Source: Nocardioides sp. WS12 (GTDB taxonomy: Bacteria > Actinomycetota > Actinomycetes > Propionibacteriales > Nocardioidaceae). Taken from it: a stretch of 64,000 bases of DNA. Every line of letters starts with the position of its first letter. The first letter of the stretch is position 1. The stretch is from NCBI RefSeq assembly GCF_014108865.1, contig NZ_CP053928.1, positions 3,286,001-3,350,000 on the forward strand. The letters are read 5' to 3'. Shown one piece after another: positions 1 to 7,889 of this stretch. The position numbers and the translations under genes were made by a program. Below the pieces are notes generated by a model that made no database searches, was not told the origin of the DNA, and saw only the letters and a list, made by a program, of their open reading frames with translations.

Positions 1-1122
1 CTTGTTGTGCGGGACCACATGATCGAGATCGCACTTCGCCGCTGGCCTGCCGCACCAAGGGAACCGGCACGAATGGTCGCGGAGCTCGACCCGCCTGCGG
101 ATCCGGTCGGGGATCTCGTAGGAGTCGACCGGGACGCAGTCGGCGAGATCGATCACCGGCCGCACGATCACGGTGGTGTCGCGGGCGCGGAGCCATTCCT
201 TGATCTGCGCGGTGGAGATCGGGGTGCGGCCTTGGTCCCAGCGGCCGACCGGGTTCGCGAACGGGTCGTCCTCATCGTCAGAGGTGAGCGCGGTGTCGGT
301 GATGTGGACGCTCAGTTCGACCTTGCGGCCGTGTGACTCGGCCACGACTTCACCGGTCTCTTCGTCGGCGAACAGCAGGTCCAGGGACAGGTCCTGACGG
401 GCCATGTCGCCAACGGACTTGGAGCGGCGGACGTCGAAGGAGTCGGTGTCACCGAGCTGTCCCCGGATCTTGGCTCGACGCGACAACGCGAGGTCGAAGT
501 CATGGGCATCCGCGGCATCCAGAACCGAGTGGGACTCGACCTGCCCGTTCGCGTCGACCTCACCGACGTCGACCCGGCGGGCATCGGCGGCGGCCTGGCG
601 CTCGGCTTCGGCGCGTTCGGGGTCGAACCTGATCACCGCTTCCTGAACCAGCCGTTCGAGCTGTGCCCACCCCACGCCACCGACCGCAGCGAGTTGGCGG
701 TCCACGAACGCAGCCGCTTCGGCGTTGAGGGGCCGGGTGAGGTCGGCGATGCGTTCGGCCCGCCACGGCTCCAACCGGCCCTCGATGACCGAGGTGTAGA
801 TCCCGGGGAGGCGCCAGGCGCACTCGATGATCCGCCCGACGTACCCACGACCACCGTCAGGGGACCTGCCGAGCACGGCGACGAGTTCCATCAGGTTGAA
901 CTCGGACACCAACGGTGCACCGGCGCCGGCGATCGGGACACCGGTGTCGATGACACCGTCGACGATGGTCGCGGCATGCTCGGGGCTCGTGACGATGTTG
1001 CGCCTGGCCCAGGTCGCGATGTCGATCCATTCCTTGACCAGCGCAGCCTGGCGGACCTTGACGCCCTTGCTGAGATCGGACAGCAGCGCCCGGTCAGAGC
1101 GGGTGTCGGTTCCGAGATCCAT
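1..1122 (-). CDS. DUF222 / HNH endonuclease family protein, C-terminus cut by window edge
   Basis: The reading frame is open from the ATG at 1122 to the window edge, giving 374 codons without a stop. The N-terminal two thirds resemble the DUF222 domain. The last visible residues read CRFPWCGRPAAKCDLDHVVP, the start of an HNH nuclease motif with a Cys pair, as in the multi-copy DUF222-HNH proteins of actinobacteria. Their substrate is unknown; the family is often regarded as selfish or homing-like. The start is supported by a promoter-proximal sequence shared with the second DUF222 gene (43640-44953). The HNH C-terminus lies outside the window. Confidence 0.85.
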   Translation of the reverse strand, partial: MDLGTDTRSDRALLSDLSKGVKVRQAALVKEWIDIATWARRNIVTSPEHAATIVDGVIDTGVPIAGAGAPLVSEFNLMELVAVLGRSPDGGRGYVGRIIECAWRLPGIYTSVIEGRLEPWRAERIADLTRPLNAEAAAFVDRQLAAVGGVGWAQLERLVQEAVIRFDPERAEAERQAAADARRVDVGEVDANGQVESHSVLDAADAHDFDLALSRRAKIRGQLGDTDSFDVRRSKSVGDMARQDLSLDLLFADEETGEVVAESHGRKVELSVHITDTALTSDDEDDPFANPVGRWDQGRTPISTAQIKEWLRARDTTVIVRPVIDLADCVPVDSYEIPDRIRRRVELRDHSCRFPWCGRPAAKCDLDHVVPHNK

Positions 1123-1228
1123 ACATGTATTAGATCACCGACCACCGACATCGCGAAGCGGCGGAAACCCGCCTGTGGACAGGGGAAAGTCCCCACCAAG
1201 CCTGTGGAGAGTTGATGGACTGGCCGGG

Positions 1229-1300
1229 GGTTTCGAGGCTCGCTTCGCTCGCACCTCAACCACCGGGCTCGCCGAGTTGGCTCGCACCTCAACCACCGGG
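1229..1300. repeat. Interspersed palindromic element, one full and one partial copy
   Basis: The segment starting GGTTTCGAGGCTCGC and ending GCTCGCACCTCAACCACCG (1229-1267) is followed by a second, partial copy of the right half (1268-1300). Near-identical elements sit inside fadE31 (13987-14023) and fadE32 (14798-14836). Ends GGTT/AACC and AGG/CCT can pair imperfectly. Here it lies in the gap between the DUF222 gene and the 1349 gene. I recognise it as a repeat type common in Nocardioides-like genomes; its mechanism of spread is unknown. Confidence 0.75.
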
Positions 1301-1348
1301 TACCCCTCGCCACTGCTGCCAGACTCCCCCATCCGTCATGCTGGGCCC

Positions 1349-1750
1349 ATGCGATTCACCGAGCACGAGCTGACCGTTGCCCTGACCGGGGCAGCCAAGA
1401 CCGTGGTCGCTGCGAACCGCAAGGTGCGCAAGGGCGGCAAGGACATCGACACCGTGTGGAACGAGATGGACCGCCACCAGCGGTACAAGGTGCTCGACGC
1501 CCTCGGCGACCAGATCCTGCCGGTACTGGTCGCACTCCCGGACGTTGAGGTCGAGCCGGGGACGCGGCCGTCGTACACGAACAGCCAGGTGACCGAGACG
1601 ATCACCGGGCTCGTCGGTGACGAACTGGGCAAGTTGCGCCGAGCAGTGGTGATCAAGGCCCGGACGTCGCTGGTGCAGACCGCACTCGCGAGCGTTCCGC
1701 CGCGTCTGGACCCCGATGCCTTGATCAATGCGTCCGGCGAACCGACATGA
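1349..1750 (+). CDS. Conserved hypothetical protein (133 aa)
   Basis: The protein begins MRFTEHELTVALTGAAK and is a soluble, mostly helical 133-residue protein without signal peptide or membrane segment. The frame stays open far upstream, but the ATG at 1349 gives the sensible start because upstream codons run through the repeat element. The stop overlaps the start of the dipeptidase gene as ATGA, so the two are probably translated together. I do not recognise a named domain. Confidence 0.7.
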   Translation: MRFTEHELTVALTGAAKTVVAANRKVRKGGKDIDTVWNEMDRHQRYKVLDALGDQILPVLVALPDVEVEPGTRPSYTNSQVTETITGLVGDELGKLRRAVVIKARTSLVQTALASVPPRLDPDALINASGEPT

Positions 1751-2817
1751 CATCGACCCGACCGGCCTACACCCATCCCGTTGCACAGCAGGCACACGAC
1801 CTGTCACAGATCATCGACGGGCACAACGACCTGGCCTGGTCCTCGCGGACAGTGGCCGGCTACACCGTCGACGGACTCGACGGGCCCGAGCACCCGTTCA
1901 AGACCGACATCAACCGACTGCGTGCCGGTGGGGTCGGCGCACAGTTCTGGTCCGTGTACTCCCAGGGCGGCCTTCCGCCGTCCGAAGCGGTCCAGTACAC
2001 CCTGGAACAGATCGACTTCATCCACCGCCTGGTCCGCCGTTACCCCGACACCTTCGTCCTTGCGCGCACCGGATCCGAGATCCGAACCGCATGGGAACGT
2101 GGACAGATCGCATCGCTGCTGGGTGCCGAAGGCGGGAACAGCATCGGCGGGTCCCTCGCGGTGCTGCGCGTCCTGGCGGGTCTGGGGGTCAAGTACCTGA
2201 CGCTCACCCACAACCACAACACCCCTTGGGCCGACTCGGCCACGGACGTTCGGGCCCACGGAGGGCTCACTGGCTTCGGCCGCGAAGTGGTGGCCGAGAT
2301 GAACCGGCTCGGCGTGTTGGCCGACCTCTCGCACGCCTCGTTCGACACCATGCGACAGACCCTCGACGTCAGTTCCGCCCCCGTCATCTTCAGTCACTCG
2401 TCGTCCCATCAGGTCTGTCCGCACCCGCGGAACGTCCCTGACGACGTACTCGGTCGGCTCTCCACCAACGGAGGCATTCTGATGGTGGCGTTCGTGCCCG
2501 AATTCGTCAGCGCGGACTACTGGTACTGGCACGACCAGGGCAAGCACGGCGCCCGTCCACCGGTGACGGTCGACCAGGTCGCCGATCACATCGAGCACGC
2601 CCGGGAGGTTGCCGGGATCGACCACGTCGGCCTCGGGTCCGACTACGACGGCGGCGGCGACTTCCCTGACGACATGGGCGACGTCAGCGGGTTCGCTGTC
2701 CTCATCGACCGCCTGGCCGAGCGCGGCTGGAGCGCGCGCGAACTCGCGAAGCTCATGGGCGGAAACATCCTCCGTGTCCTTGACGACACAGCCGAAGCAA
2801 CCGTCACCCACGCGTAG
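1747..2817 (+). CDS. Membrane dipeptidase family (peptidase M19) protein
   Basis: The 356-residue protein has the M19 (renal dipeptidase) layout: the metal-binding GHNDLAW segment (His26, Asp28), a GAEGG segment with the bridging glutamate near 128, LSHASF (His196) and FSHSS (His217). The family hydrolyses dipeptides using two zinc ions. There is no signal peptide, so it is probably cytoplasmic. It overlaps the preceding gene by 4 nt (ATGA). Length is typical of bacterial members; substrate is not predictable. Confidence 0.92.
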   Translation: MTSTRPAYTHPVAQQAHDLSQIIDGHNDLAWSSRTVAGYTVDGLDGPEHPFKTDINRLRAGGVGAQFWSVYSQGGLPPSEAVQYTLEQIDFIHRLVRRYPDTFVLARTGSEIRTAWERGQIASLLGAEGGNSIGGSLAVLRVLAGLGVKYLTLTHNHNTPWADSATDVRAHGGLTGFGREVVAEMNRLGVLADLSHASFDTMRQTLDVSSAPVIFSHSSSHQVCPHPRNVPDDVLGRLSTNGGILMVAFVPEFVSADYWYWHDQGKHGARPPVTVDQVADHIEHAREVAGIDHVGLGSDYDGGGDFPDDMGDVSGFAVLIDRLAERGWSARELAKLMGGNILRVLDDTAEATVTHA

Positions 2818-2821
2818 CCCA

Positions 2822-3454
2822 CTACCCGCCCGGCGGGCTCGTTCCGTACGGGTCGACGGGTGCACCATCCCCGGTCGTCGGCAGGTCGCCGCGCGTGACC
2901 GGGGACGACGGCGACGCAGGCGACGCGGATGACCCGTCCTGGCGCCGAGCGTCGAGCGCGGCCTTGGTCAGGGAATCCCGGTCCACCGCCGTTGAAGGGG
3001 CGCCAACGGTCAGATGGAAGCCGTCATGGCGTACGACGTACTCCTGCCAACCGCCGCCGGTGCGGTACCACCCGTCGGCGTCCGGCTCACACGACTCGAC
3101 GGCGGCCGCCTCGCCGCCGCTCGAGCCGCTCAGGGGGTCACGCTCGCAACGTGCCTCGTCGTAGGAGCCGCCCTTGACGTCGAAACGGACGTGGACGGTG
3201 AACGGTTGTTTCGTGGGCACGTACACCGCGCCGTAGTCGGAGTCGCCGAACACGGCAGCGGACTGCTCCGCCAGTTCGAATCCGGGCAACTCGATGGTGT
3301 GCACCAGGTCTGGGTCGACACCCTGGCTCAACACCCGCTGGTACGTGTCGTCGGGCAGAGGGGCCGGGCCACCCTCTGCGCCACTGGGTTCGGTGCCGCA
3401 GCCACTGAGGAGCAGCAGGCTGAGGGCGAAGGCGAAGGCGCTCTTGTTACGCAT
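2822..3454 (-). CDS. Putative lipoprotein
   Basis: The ATG at 3454 opens a 210-residue protein with a basic N-terminus, a hydrophobic stretch and a lipobox LLLSGC, predicting a lipid-anchored exported protein. The remainder is acidic with a Pro/Ser-rich C-terminus and no recognised domain. A TACGGT hexamer lies 6 nt upstream of the start (3461-3466 on the minus strand), fitting a leaderless transcript and supporting this start over longer frames. It is convergent with the dipeptidase gene, only 4 nt apart. Confidence 0.75.
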   Translation of the reverse strand: MRNKSAFAFALSLLLLSGCGTEPSGAEGGPAPLPDDTYQRVLSQGVDPDLVHTIELPGFELAEQSAAVFGDSDYGAVYVPTKQPFTVHVRFDVKGGSYDEARCERDPLSGSSGGEAAAVESCEPDADGWYRTGGGWQEYVVRHDGFHLTVGAPSTAVDRDSLTKAALDARRQDGSSASPASPSSPVTRGDLPTTGDGAPVDPYGTSPPGG

Positions 3455-3501
3455 GTCGCGACCGTAGGTCGGAATCGCTCTGCCTCCCTGAGCCCGTGGG
3501 C

Positions 3502-3810
3502 TCATCCGTCCCTGGACTCGCGACGCTCCTGCAGGCGCTGCTGCGCGGCCTCGAGGAACTCCAGGCACGGCGCGTCGCTCGCGGGGTGCTTCTCGCGAAG
3601 ATGGAAGATCCAGCGGTCCATCGCGGCCATGAAGCCGTTGTCCTCGCCGGGGCGCAGTGTCGACCAGTGGATGTGGCCACGGACCGTGCATTCCGCGCAG
3701 TTGATCTTGTAGACGAACTGGTCGTTCGCGTCGACGTCGATCTTCACCTTGGAGAGCGGACCGGCCTGTACGGCGGCCTTCCTCTCACGAGCGGAGCGGC
3801 TCGCAACCAT
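3502..3810 (-). CDS. Hypothetical protein with CAEC motif (102 aa)
   Basis: This small protein starts MVASRSARERKAAVQAG. A GAGGGGG Shine-Dalgarno-like sequence lies just upstream of the ATG at 3810. It contains NCAEC and HIHWSTLRPGEDNGFMAA segments and a Glu/Arg-rich C-terminus. I do not recognise the family. It precedes the lipoprotein gene on the same strand with a 47-nt gap. Confidence 0.65.
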   Translation of the reverse strand: MVASRSARERKAAVQAGPLSKVKIDVDANDQFVYKINCAECTVRGHIHWSTLRPGEDNGFMAAMDRWIFHLREKHPASDAPCLEFLEAAQQRLQERRESRDG

Positions 3811-3887
3811 GTCGTCCCCCTCGGGTGTTCGGCCTGTCGAGCCTACCGGCCGCCGTTCTGTCGGTGCTGTCGCCTAGGGTCAGGGAC

Positions 3888-3902
3888 GTGAAGTGCCGAT
3901 GA
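3888..3902 (+). CDS. Possible leaderless mini-ORF (VKCR) upstream of the 3899 gene
   Basis: A TAGGGT hexamer (3875-3880) is followed after 7 nt by GTG AAG TGC CGA TGA. The TGA overlaps the ATG of the next gene (3899) as ATGA. If transcription starts 6-7 nt after the hexamer, as in leaderless actinobacterial mRNAs, this four-codon ORF would be the first translated element. The evidence is purely positional. Confidence 0.35.
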   Translation: MKCR

Positions 3903-4153
3903 GCAAGATGGATGGACTGCGCGCGATGCGCGAAGCCCGCTACGCAGCAGCAAACGCCCGGACCGGGACGCCCGCGACGACCGCCAAAGCCGCGCCGAAG
4001 AAGGCGACCGCCAAGCCGGCGGCCAAGGCCGCGGCCAGCGCCCCGGTCGCCGACGGCGAGACCGACGAGGCCCTGTGCGGTCACCGCAACATGAGCGGGC
4101 GCACCTGCACCCGCGAGCGCGGGCACAGCGCAAAGAGCCACCGCTACTCCTGA
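3899..4153 (+). CDS. Small Ala/Lys-rich protein with CxHx(n)CxH-like tail
   Basis: The protein begins MSKMDGLRAMREARYAAA, has an Ala/Lys/Pro-rich middle reminiscent of histone-like tails, and ends with CGHRN, TCTRERGH and KSHRYS, a Cys/His pattern that could bind zinc. A GTG at 3893 in the same frame is an alternative start; the ATG at 3899 is preferred because it overlaps the stop of the mini-ORF at 3888. Function unknown. Confidence 0.7.
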   Translation: MSKMDGLRAMREARYAAANARTGTPATTAKAAPKKATAKPAAKAAASAPVADGETDEALCGHRNMSGRTCTRERGHSAKSHRYS

Positions 4154-5143
4154 TCACCCCAGGTTGCGCTGGTAGGCCCACTCCCGGCCCAACACCTGGT
4201 AGCCCAGGATCTCGTTGACGCCGATCATGTGGTCGTTGGATTCCGCGTTCCACGTGTCGACTGTCTTCAGTTGCGGCTCGTCATCGCGCAGCCAGCGCAG
4301 CATGTCCGCCTTGAGTAGCAGGCCGAGCCGGTGGCCCCGATGGGCGCGCATCACCGAGGTGTCGTGCTGGTCACCCCAGGTCGGGTCCTCCTCCGAGACG
4401 ACGATCACCGTCTGCGCGGCGAGTTCGCCGGACGGGACGTGGCGCGCCACCACGCGATAGAGGCGCTCCCCGCGACCGGCCATGGCCGTCTCGTAGGCAG
4501 CCATCCGCTCGGCCGTGAAGACCTCGTCCTCGTAGTCCAGGTCATCGGTCGGCGCATCGTTGATGGCCGACGCCATCACGGCAAGCGAGTCGAGACGTTC
4601 GACCGGCGTCGGGACGCTCCAACGCTCGAGGACGTAGTCCGTCGCGTGAGGCAGGGCGGCGTCGTACCGCTTGTCCAGCTCGGGCCAGTCGATGTCCGCC
4701 AGCACCTGTCGCCGGTTGATCGAGGCAAGCTTCTTCTCGAAGCCGTGCCGGGCAGCGAAGCCATCGGCCGCGGCCGAGTCCCAGCCCTCACCCGCGATGA
4801 TCTTCCGTCCGCGGCGGCGCGCCTCGTCAAGCAGGACCTCGAGGATCCCGGCTCCATGGCCCTGGCGGCGATGCTCCGGGTGCACCTCGACCCGAATCCA
4901 GGCCAGCTCGAGGTTGTCGTACTCGCTGGCGCTGATCGCGCCGCTGCCGACCACGACGTCGTCGACGCGCGCAAGGTAGGGCGTGTCGACCTCGCCGTCC
5001 CAGCCGTGCCGGAAACGACCGACGGCCATCGCTCGCGTCTGCGGCCGGTTCCAGGGGCTGTCGACGCTGTTCGTGGCGTTGGTCAGGTCGACCCACGCAT
5101 CGATTTCGGCCACGTCATCGGGGCCAAACGGATGAATCTCCAT
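4154..5143 (-). CDS. Tandem-GNAT acetyltransferase
   Basis: The 329-residue protein carries two GNAT-like halves. The first has the acetyl-CoA binding pattern HPEHRRQGHGAGILEVLL (about residues 95-112). The second has MRAHRGHRLGLLLKADML (about 270-287) followed by TWNAESNDHMIGVNEILGY. Tandem GNAT proteins of this length are common in actinobacteria; the acceptor is unknown. The ATG at 5143 begins MEIHPFGPDD; longer upstream frames have no protein-like character. It converges with the 3899 gene with no gap. Confidence 0.85.
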   Translation of the reverse strand: MEIHPFGPDDVAEIDAWVDLTNATNSVDSPWNRPQTRAMAVGRFRHGWDGEVDTPYLARVDDVVVGSGAISASEYDNLELAWIRVEVHPEHRRQGHGAGILEVLLDEARRRGRKIIAGEGWDSAAADGFAARHGFEKKLASINRRQVLADIDWPELDKRYDAALPHATDYVLERWSVPTPVERLDSLAVMASAINDAPTDDLDYEDEVFTAERMAAYETAMAGRGERLYRVVARHVPSGELAAQTVIVVSEEDPTWGDQHDTSVMRAHRGHRLGLLLKADMLRWLRDDEPQLKTVDTWNAESNDHMIGVNEILGYQVLGREWAYQRNLG

Positions 5144-5195
5144 GGCAGCAGCATGCGGTGACAGGTCGTGCTCCGCCACTGGATATTGTCGAGAG

Positions 5196-5561
5196 GTGAA
5201 CCAGCCGACGCCGACACCCAGCCCGAGCGCTCCGCGTCGCAAGCACCTGATGGACCCGAACGCCCCACGCAAGGCCCCCGACCCCAAGGACCTCGAGCGG
5301 CTCGCCCGTGTGCAGCGCCGGGTGGTCTCGGTGCTGGCCATCACCACCGTCCTGCACCTGTCCGCCGGGCTGGTGATCGCGGCCCGGCACGTGGGCGAGG
5401 ACCGGCTCGACGCACAACTCACGCTGCTCACCATCGCGACGGTGTTCATGGTCGGCGGCATCGCAGCGACGCTGGTGATCAACCACCGCAAGTGGCTGTC
5501 GCCCTGGCTACTGCTCGGACTGCTCCCCGGCGTCGTCGGCCTCTGGTGGATCGTGCTCTGA
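5196..5561 (+). CDS. Small membrane protein, two transmembrane segments
   Basis: GTG at 5196 begins VNQPTPTPSPSAPRRKHLMD, a cytoplasmic Pro-rich leader, followed by a basic stretch and two or three hydrophobic segments (about residues 45-65, 75-92 and 98-118) ending LLPGVVGLWWIVL. A TATTGT hexamer lies 6 nt before the start (5184-5189), so the gene is probably leaderless. It is divergent from the GNAT gene with about 50 nt between starts. No known family. Confidence 0.7.
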   Translation: MNQPTPTPSPSAPRRKHLMDPNAPRKAPDPKDLERLARVQRRVVSVLAITTVLHLSAGLVIAARHVGEDRLDAQLTLLTIATVFMVGGIAATLVINHRKWLSPWLLLGLLPGVVGLWWIVL

Positions 5562-5565
5562 CCTG

Positions 5566-6417
5566 TCAGTCGTCGCTGATCTCGACCTGATAGACGTCGT
5601 GCTCGGTGCCTGCAGCAAGCGTGAAGCCCCAGCCCGTCGGCAGGGCGATATAGGGCCAGATGGCCGGGTGCGCCTGGTACATGTCCTGCAGCGTCGCCAC
5701 GGTGAAGCCCACCGTCTTGCTGACGGTGTCGAAGTCGTCGTTCTCGGCGAACACCACCCAGCCCGTGTCCCGCCGCTCGGCGTCGGCGGGGAACCGGGCG
5801 CCGTAGACGAGCAACGACTGCGGTGTGACGTTCTTGGCGAGCAGGCCGCTGCCCATCGGCCACGGCGGCTCCGGGCGGGCACCCATGCGATCGCAGACCT
5901 CCTGCTGGTCACCACGGATGCGCGGCGGCGCGAGCGGGTCCACCGGTGAGGTCGGGTCGGTCCCCGGGTTGTCCGGATCGGCCTCCCACTTCGCGAGGAA
6001 CGCCAAGAAGTCGTCGTAGTCCGGCACCTGCGCCCCGGTCGCGATCAGGTGGGACAACGGCAGGTGCAGCCGGTCGTTGGGCAGCAGGCGCGTGTGGGTG
6101 CCGAACGGGAGGTTGTCGAGGGCGCACTCGACCGTGTCGCCATGGACTCCCAGCACGATGGCCCACATCCGCTCGACCTGCGTGACCAGGTTCGGCTGTC
6201 CCGCGTCGTCGTACGGCGCCACCCCGTCGCGTACGACGTCGGCGATCGTGACGACCTGGAACATCGCGCGCACCATGCTGCCGGGCACCAGCGCGTCGAG
6301 CTCGGCCGCTGTCGGCATCCCGAACGTGTCCGGATGCTGGGCGGCCGTCGGCCGCGGATCGACGAGTTCCCAGCCACCCTGCGCGAGCAGGGCCAACAGG
6401 TCCGGAGAAGCGCTCAT
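5566..6417 (-). CDS. DUF2185 / Imm33-like domain protein
   Basis: The 283-residue protein has an N-terminal DUF2314-like region (motifs MWAIVLGVHGDTVECALDN and RLLPNDRLHLPLSHL) and a C-terminal DUF2185-like region (LLAKNVTPQS, DTGWVVFAENDDFDT). DUF2185 proteins are annotated as immunity protein Imm33 when beside polymorphic toxins. No toxin lies nearby, so here it may be an orphan immunity protein or have another role. Its start overlaps the stop of the VOC gene as ATGA. Confidence 0.7.
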   Translation of the reverse strand: MSASPDLLALLAQGGWELVDPRPTAAQHPDTFGMPTAAELDALVPGSMVRAMFQVVTIADVVRDGVAPYDDAGQPNLVTQVERMWAIVLGVHGDTVECALDNLPFGTHTRLLPNDRLHLPLSHLIATGAQVPDYDDFLAFLAKWEADPDNPGTDPTSPVDPLAPPRIRGDQQEVCDRMGARPEPPWPMGSGLLAKNVTPQSLLVYGARFPADAERRDTGWVVFAENDDFDTVSKTVGFTVATLQDMYQAHPAIWPYIALPTGWGFTLAAGTEHDVYQVEISDD

Positions 6418-6794
6418 GGGGCCGGAGCGTACCGGTGCGTCACCGCCTCGATGTTGTTGCCATCGAGGTCGCGCACGAAGGCGCCGTAGTAGCCCGGGTG
6501 GTACTCCGGGAACGGGCGCGGAGCGTGCAGGACCTCGGCACCCGCGGCCACCGCGGCGTCGTGGAAGGCGTGGACGGCGGCGACGTCGGCCGCCTGGAAG
6601 GCGACATGGACTTCGCGATTGGCCGGCATGTCGTCGTACCGGCTGAGCCAGAAGGCCGGATCCTCCGGCGTGCCGTAGCCACAGGCGACGTCGTAGTCGA
6701 GCACGCGGGCGAAACCGAGGGGCGCGAGGACCGCGTCGTAGAACGCCTTCGAGGCGTCAAGATCTGCACAGTTGATGCCGAGGTGATCGATCAT
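6414..6794 (-). CDS. VOC family (glyoxalase/dioxygenase superfamily) protein
   Basis: MIDHLGINCADLDASKAFYD is a typical VOC start, and the protein ends FVRDLDGNNIEAV, the usual metal-site region. One VOC module of 126 residues is present. A GAAGG sequence just upstream of the ATG at 6794 supports this start rather than the longer frame. It is the first gene of a two-gene unit with the DUF2185 gene (ATGA overlap). Substrate unknown. Confidence 0.85.
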   Translation of the reverse strand: MIDHLGINCADLDASKAFYDAVLAPLGFARVLDYDVACGYGTPEDPAFWLSRYDDMPANREVHVAFQAADVAAVHAFHDAAVAAGAEVLHAPRPFPEYHPGYYGAFVRDLDGNNIEAVTHRYAPAP

Positions 6795-6884
6795 GCCTTC
6801 ATCGAAGCAGGTCCCACCGACATCGCGACCCGCACGTTCTGGCGGAGTGCTCAGGTCGACCATCGCGGAGCCGACGAGAAGAAC

Positions 6885-7568
6885 ATGTCGGTCCCCAGCC
6901 CGGACCCATCAGGTCCGGAAGTCCACCCAGGGATCCTTCAGACGGTCGCTCTGACACTGCGCCCGACTGCGGGAGAGCCGATCGCGCTCACCACACGCGT
7001 TCTGGACCTGGAGCCGCAACCCGACGGCGGGACCAACCTCGTCGTCGCGTGCCCTGACGGCCACGACCCGCTGGAGCACCACTTCGAAGCAACCGTGTCC
7101 TGGACCTATCCCCTGGGCCGGATGGAGTGCCTGGTGAGTTCGCAGCCAGCCAAGCGCGCGTACGGCCGGGTCTGGCTGCTGCGCCTGAGCGCGCCGGCGA
7201 TGCGAGTCCAGGCACGCAACTACTTCCGGGCACGTGTCTCGGTGCCGGTCCTGCTGACCTGGACCGATGGCACCGACGAGTTCGATCGGCCGCAACCGGC
7301 CGAACTGGTGGCCGTCGCCGTCGACCTCGGCGAAGGGGGCTTGCTGGCCGTCGTCCGCACCGAACCGCCCACCGCCGGGACTCTGGTCGATGCCACCGTC
7401 CGTGTCGAGGGCACCAACTACACCCAACCCGCCCGGGTGATCCGGCACGTCGACTTCATCAGCGGAGGCCTCGGAGTCGCCGTTGCCTTCCTGGACCCCA
7501 AGCTCCACGGTGACCGGTTCCGCAAGCTGGTGTTCGAGTCCGAGCGACGCCGGCGCCGCGTCCGATGA
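6885..7568 (+). CDS. PilZ domain protein (predicted c-di-GMP binding)
   Basis: This 227-residue protein has an N-terminal YcgR-like beta domain and a C-terminal PilZ domain. The RxxxR motif is RNYFR (about residue 110) and the second motif is DLGEGG, where the usual DxSxxG serine is replaced by glycine. PilZ proteins bind cyclic di-GMP and modulate motility, polysaccharide or other targets. The ATG at 6885 follows a GAGAAG purine stretch. It stands alone, divergent from the VOC gene. Confidence 0.85.
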   Translation: MSVPSPDPSGPEVHPGILQTVALTLRPTAGEPIALTTRVLDLEPQPDGGTNLVVACPDGHDPLEHHFEATVSWTYPLGRMECLVSSQPAKRAYGRVWLLRLSAPAMRVQARNYFRARVSVPVLLTWTDGTDEFDRPQPAELVAVAVDLGEGGLLAVVRTEPPTAGTLVDATVRVEGTNYTQPARVIRHVDFISGGLGVAVAFLDPKLHGDRFRKLVFESERRRRRVR

Positions 7569-7598
7569 ACAGTCCGGTGACCGGCACCGGGTACGTCG

Positions 7599-7796
7599 TC
7601 AGGCAGCGTGCTGCTGATCAGCGACGCCGTGCGGAAGGCGGTGGGCGAGCTCAGCCGCGCCGCTCGCCAGACGGCGCACGCCGCGCTCATCCACGCGACC
7701 ACGCGCCCAGAGGACAGCAATGGATCGTCCGGCAATGCAGCCCAGCGCATACGTAGCGAGGACGTAGACCGGAATCTCAGTACGACGGTGGCTCAT
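7599..7796 (-). CDS. Small hypothetical protein (65 aa)
   Basis: MSHRRTEIPVYVLATYALGC opens a short protein with a single hydrophobic segment (about residues 9-30). A strong AAAGGGGG Shine-Dalgarno sequence lies just upstream of the ATG at 7796, which is why I keep this ORF. No family recognised. Confidence 0.5.
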   Translation of the reverse strand: MSHRRTEIPVYVLATYALGCIAGRSIAVLWARGRVDERGVRRLASGAAELAHRLPHGVADQQHAA

Positions 7797-7854
7797 GATG
7801 CCCCCTTTCCCTTGTGCAACTCATCGGCAGCGGCTCGCTGACGTTGAGCAACAT

Positions 7855-7870
7855 GCCCCGGAAAGGGGGC
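7855..7870 (-). terminator. Hairpin downstream of fadA6
   Basis: GCCCC (7855-7859) and GGGGC (7866-7870) can pair around a 6-nt loop, 20 nt beyond the fadA6 stop. No U-tract follows on the minus strand, so termination is only possible, as often in actinobacteria. Confidence 0.3.
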
Positions 7871-7889
7871 TCTCACACGTGCGCGGGGT

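Noticed and set aside
1171-1210. Possible small RNA or terminator around GGGGAAAGTCCCC
   Set aside because: A 5-bp stem with a 3-nt loop flanked by a short direct repeat (GCCTGTGGA) is too weak to call; there is no gene end beside it.
4331-5161. Plus-strand ORF opposite the GNAT gene
   Set aside because: Antisense shadow: the minus-strand frame has clear GNAT motifs, the plus-strand frame has none.
7608-7841. 77-codon plus-strand ORF overlapping the 7599-7796 gene
   Set aside because: The minus-strand ORF has a strong Shine-Dalgarno site and a hydrophobic segment; the plus-strand one has neither.
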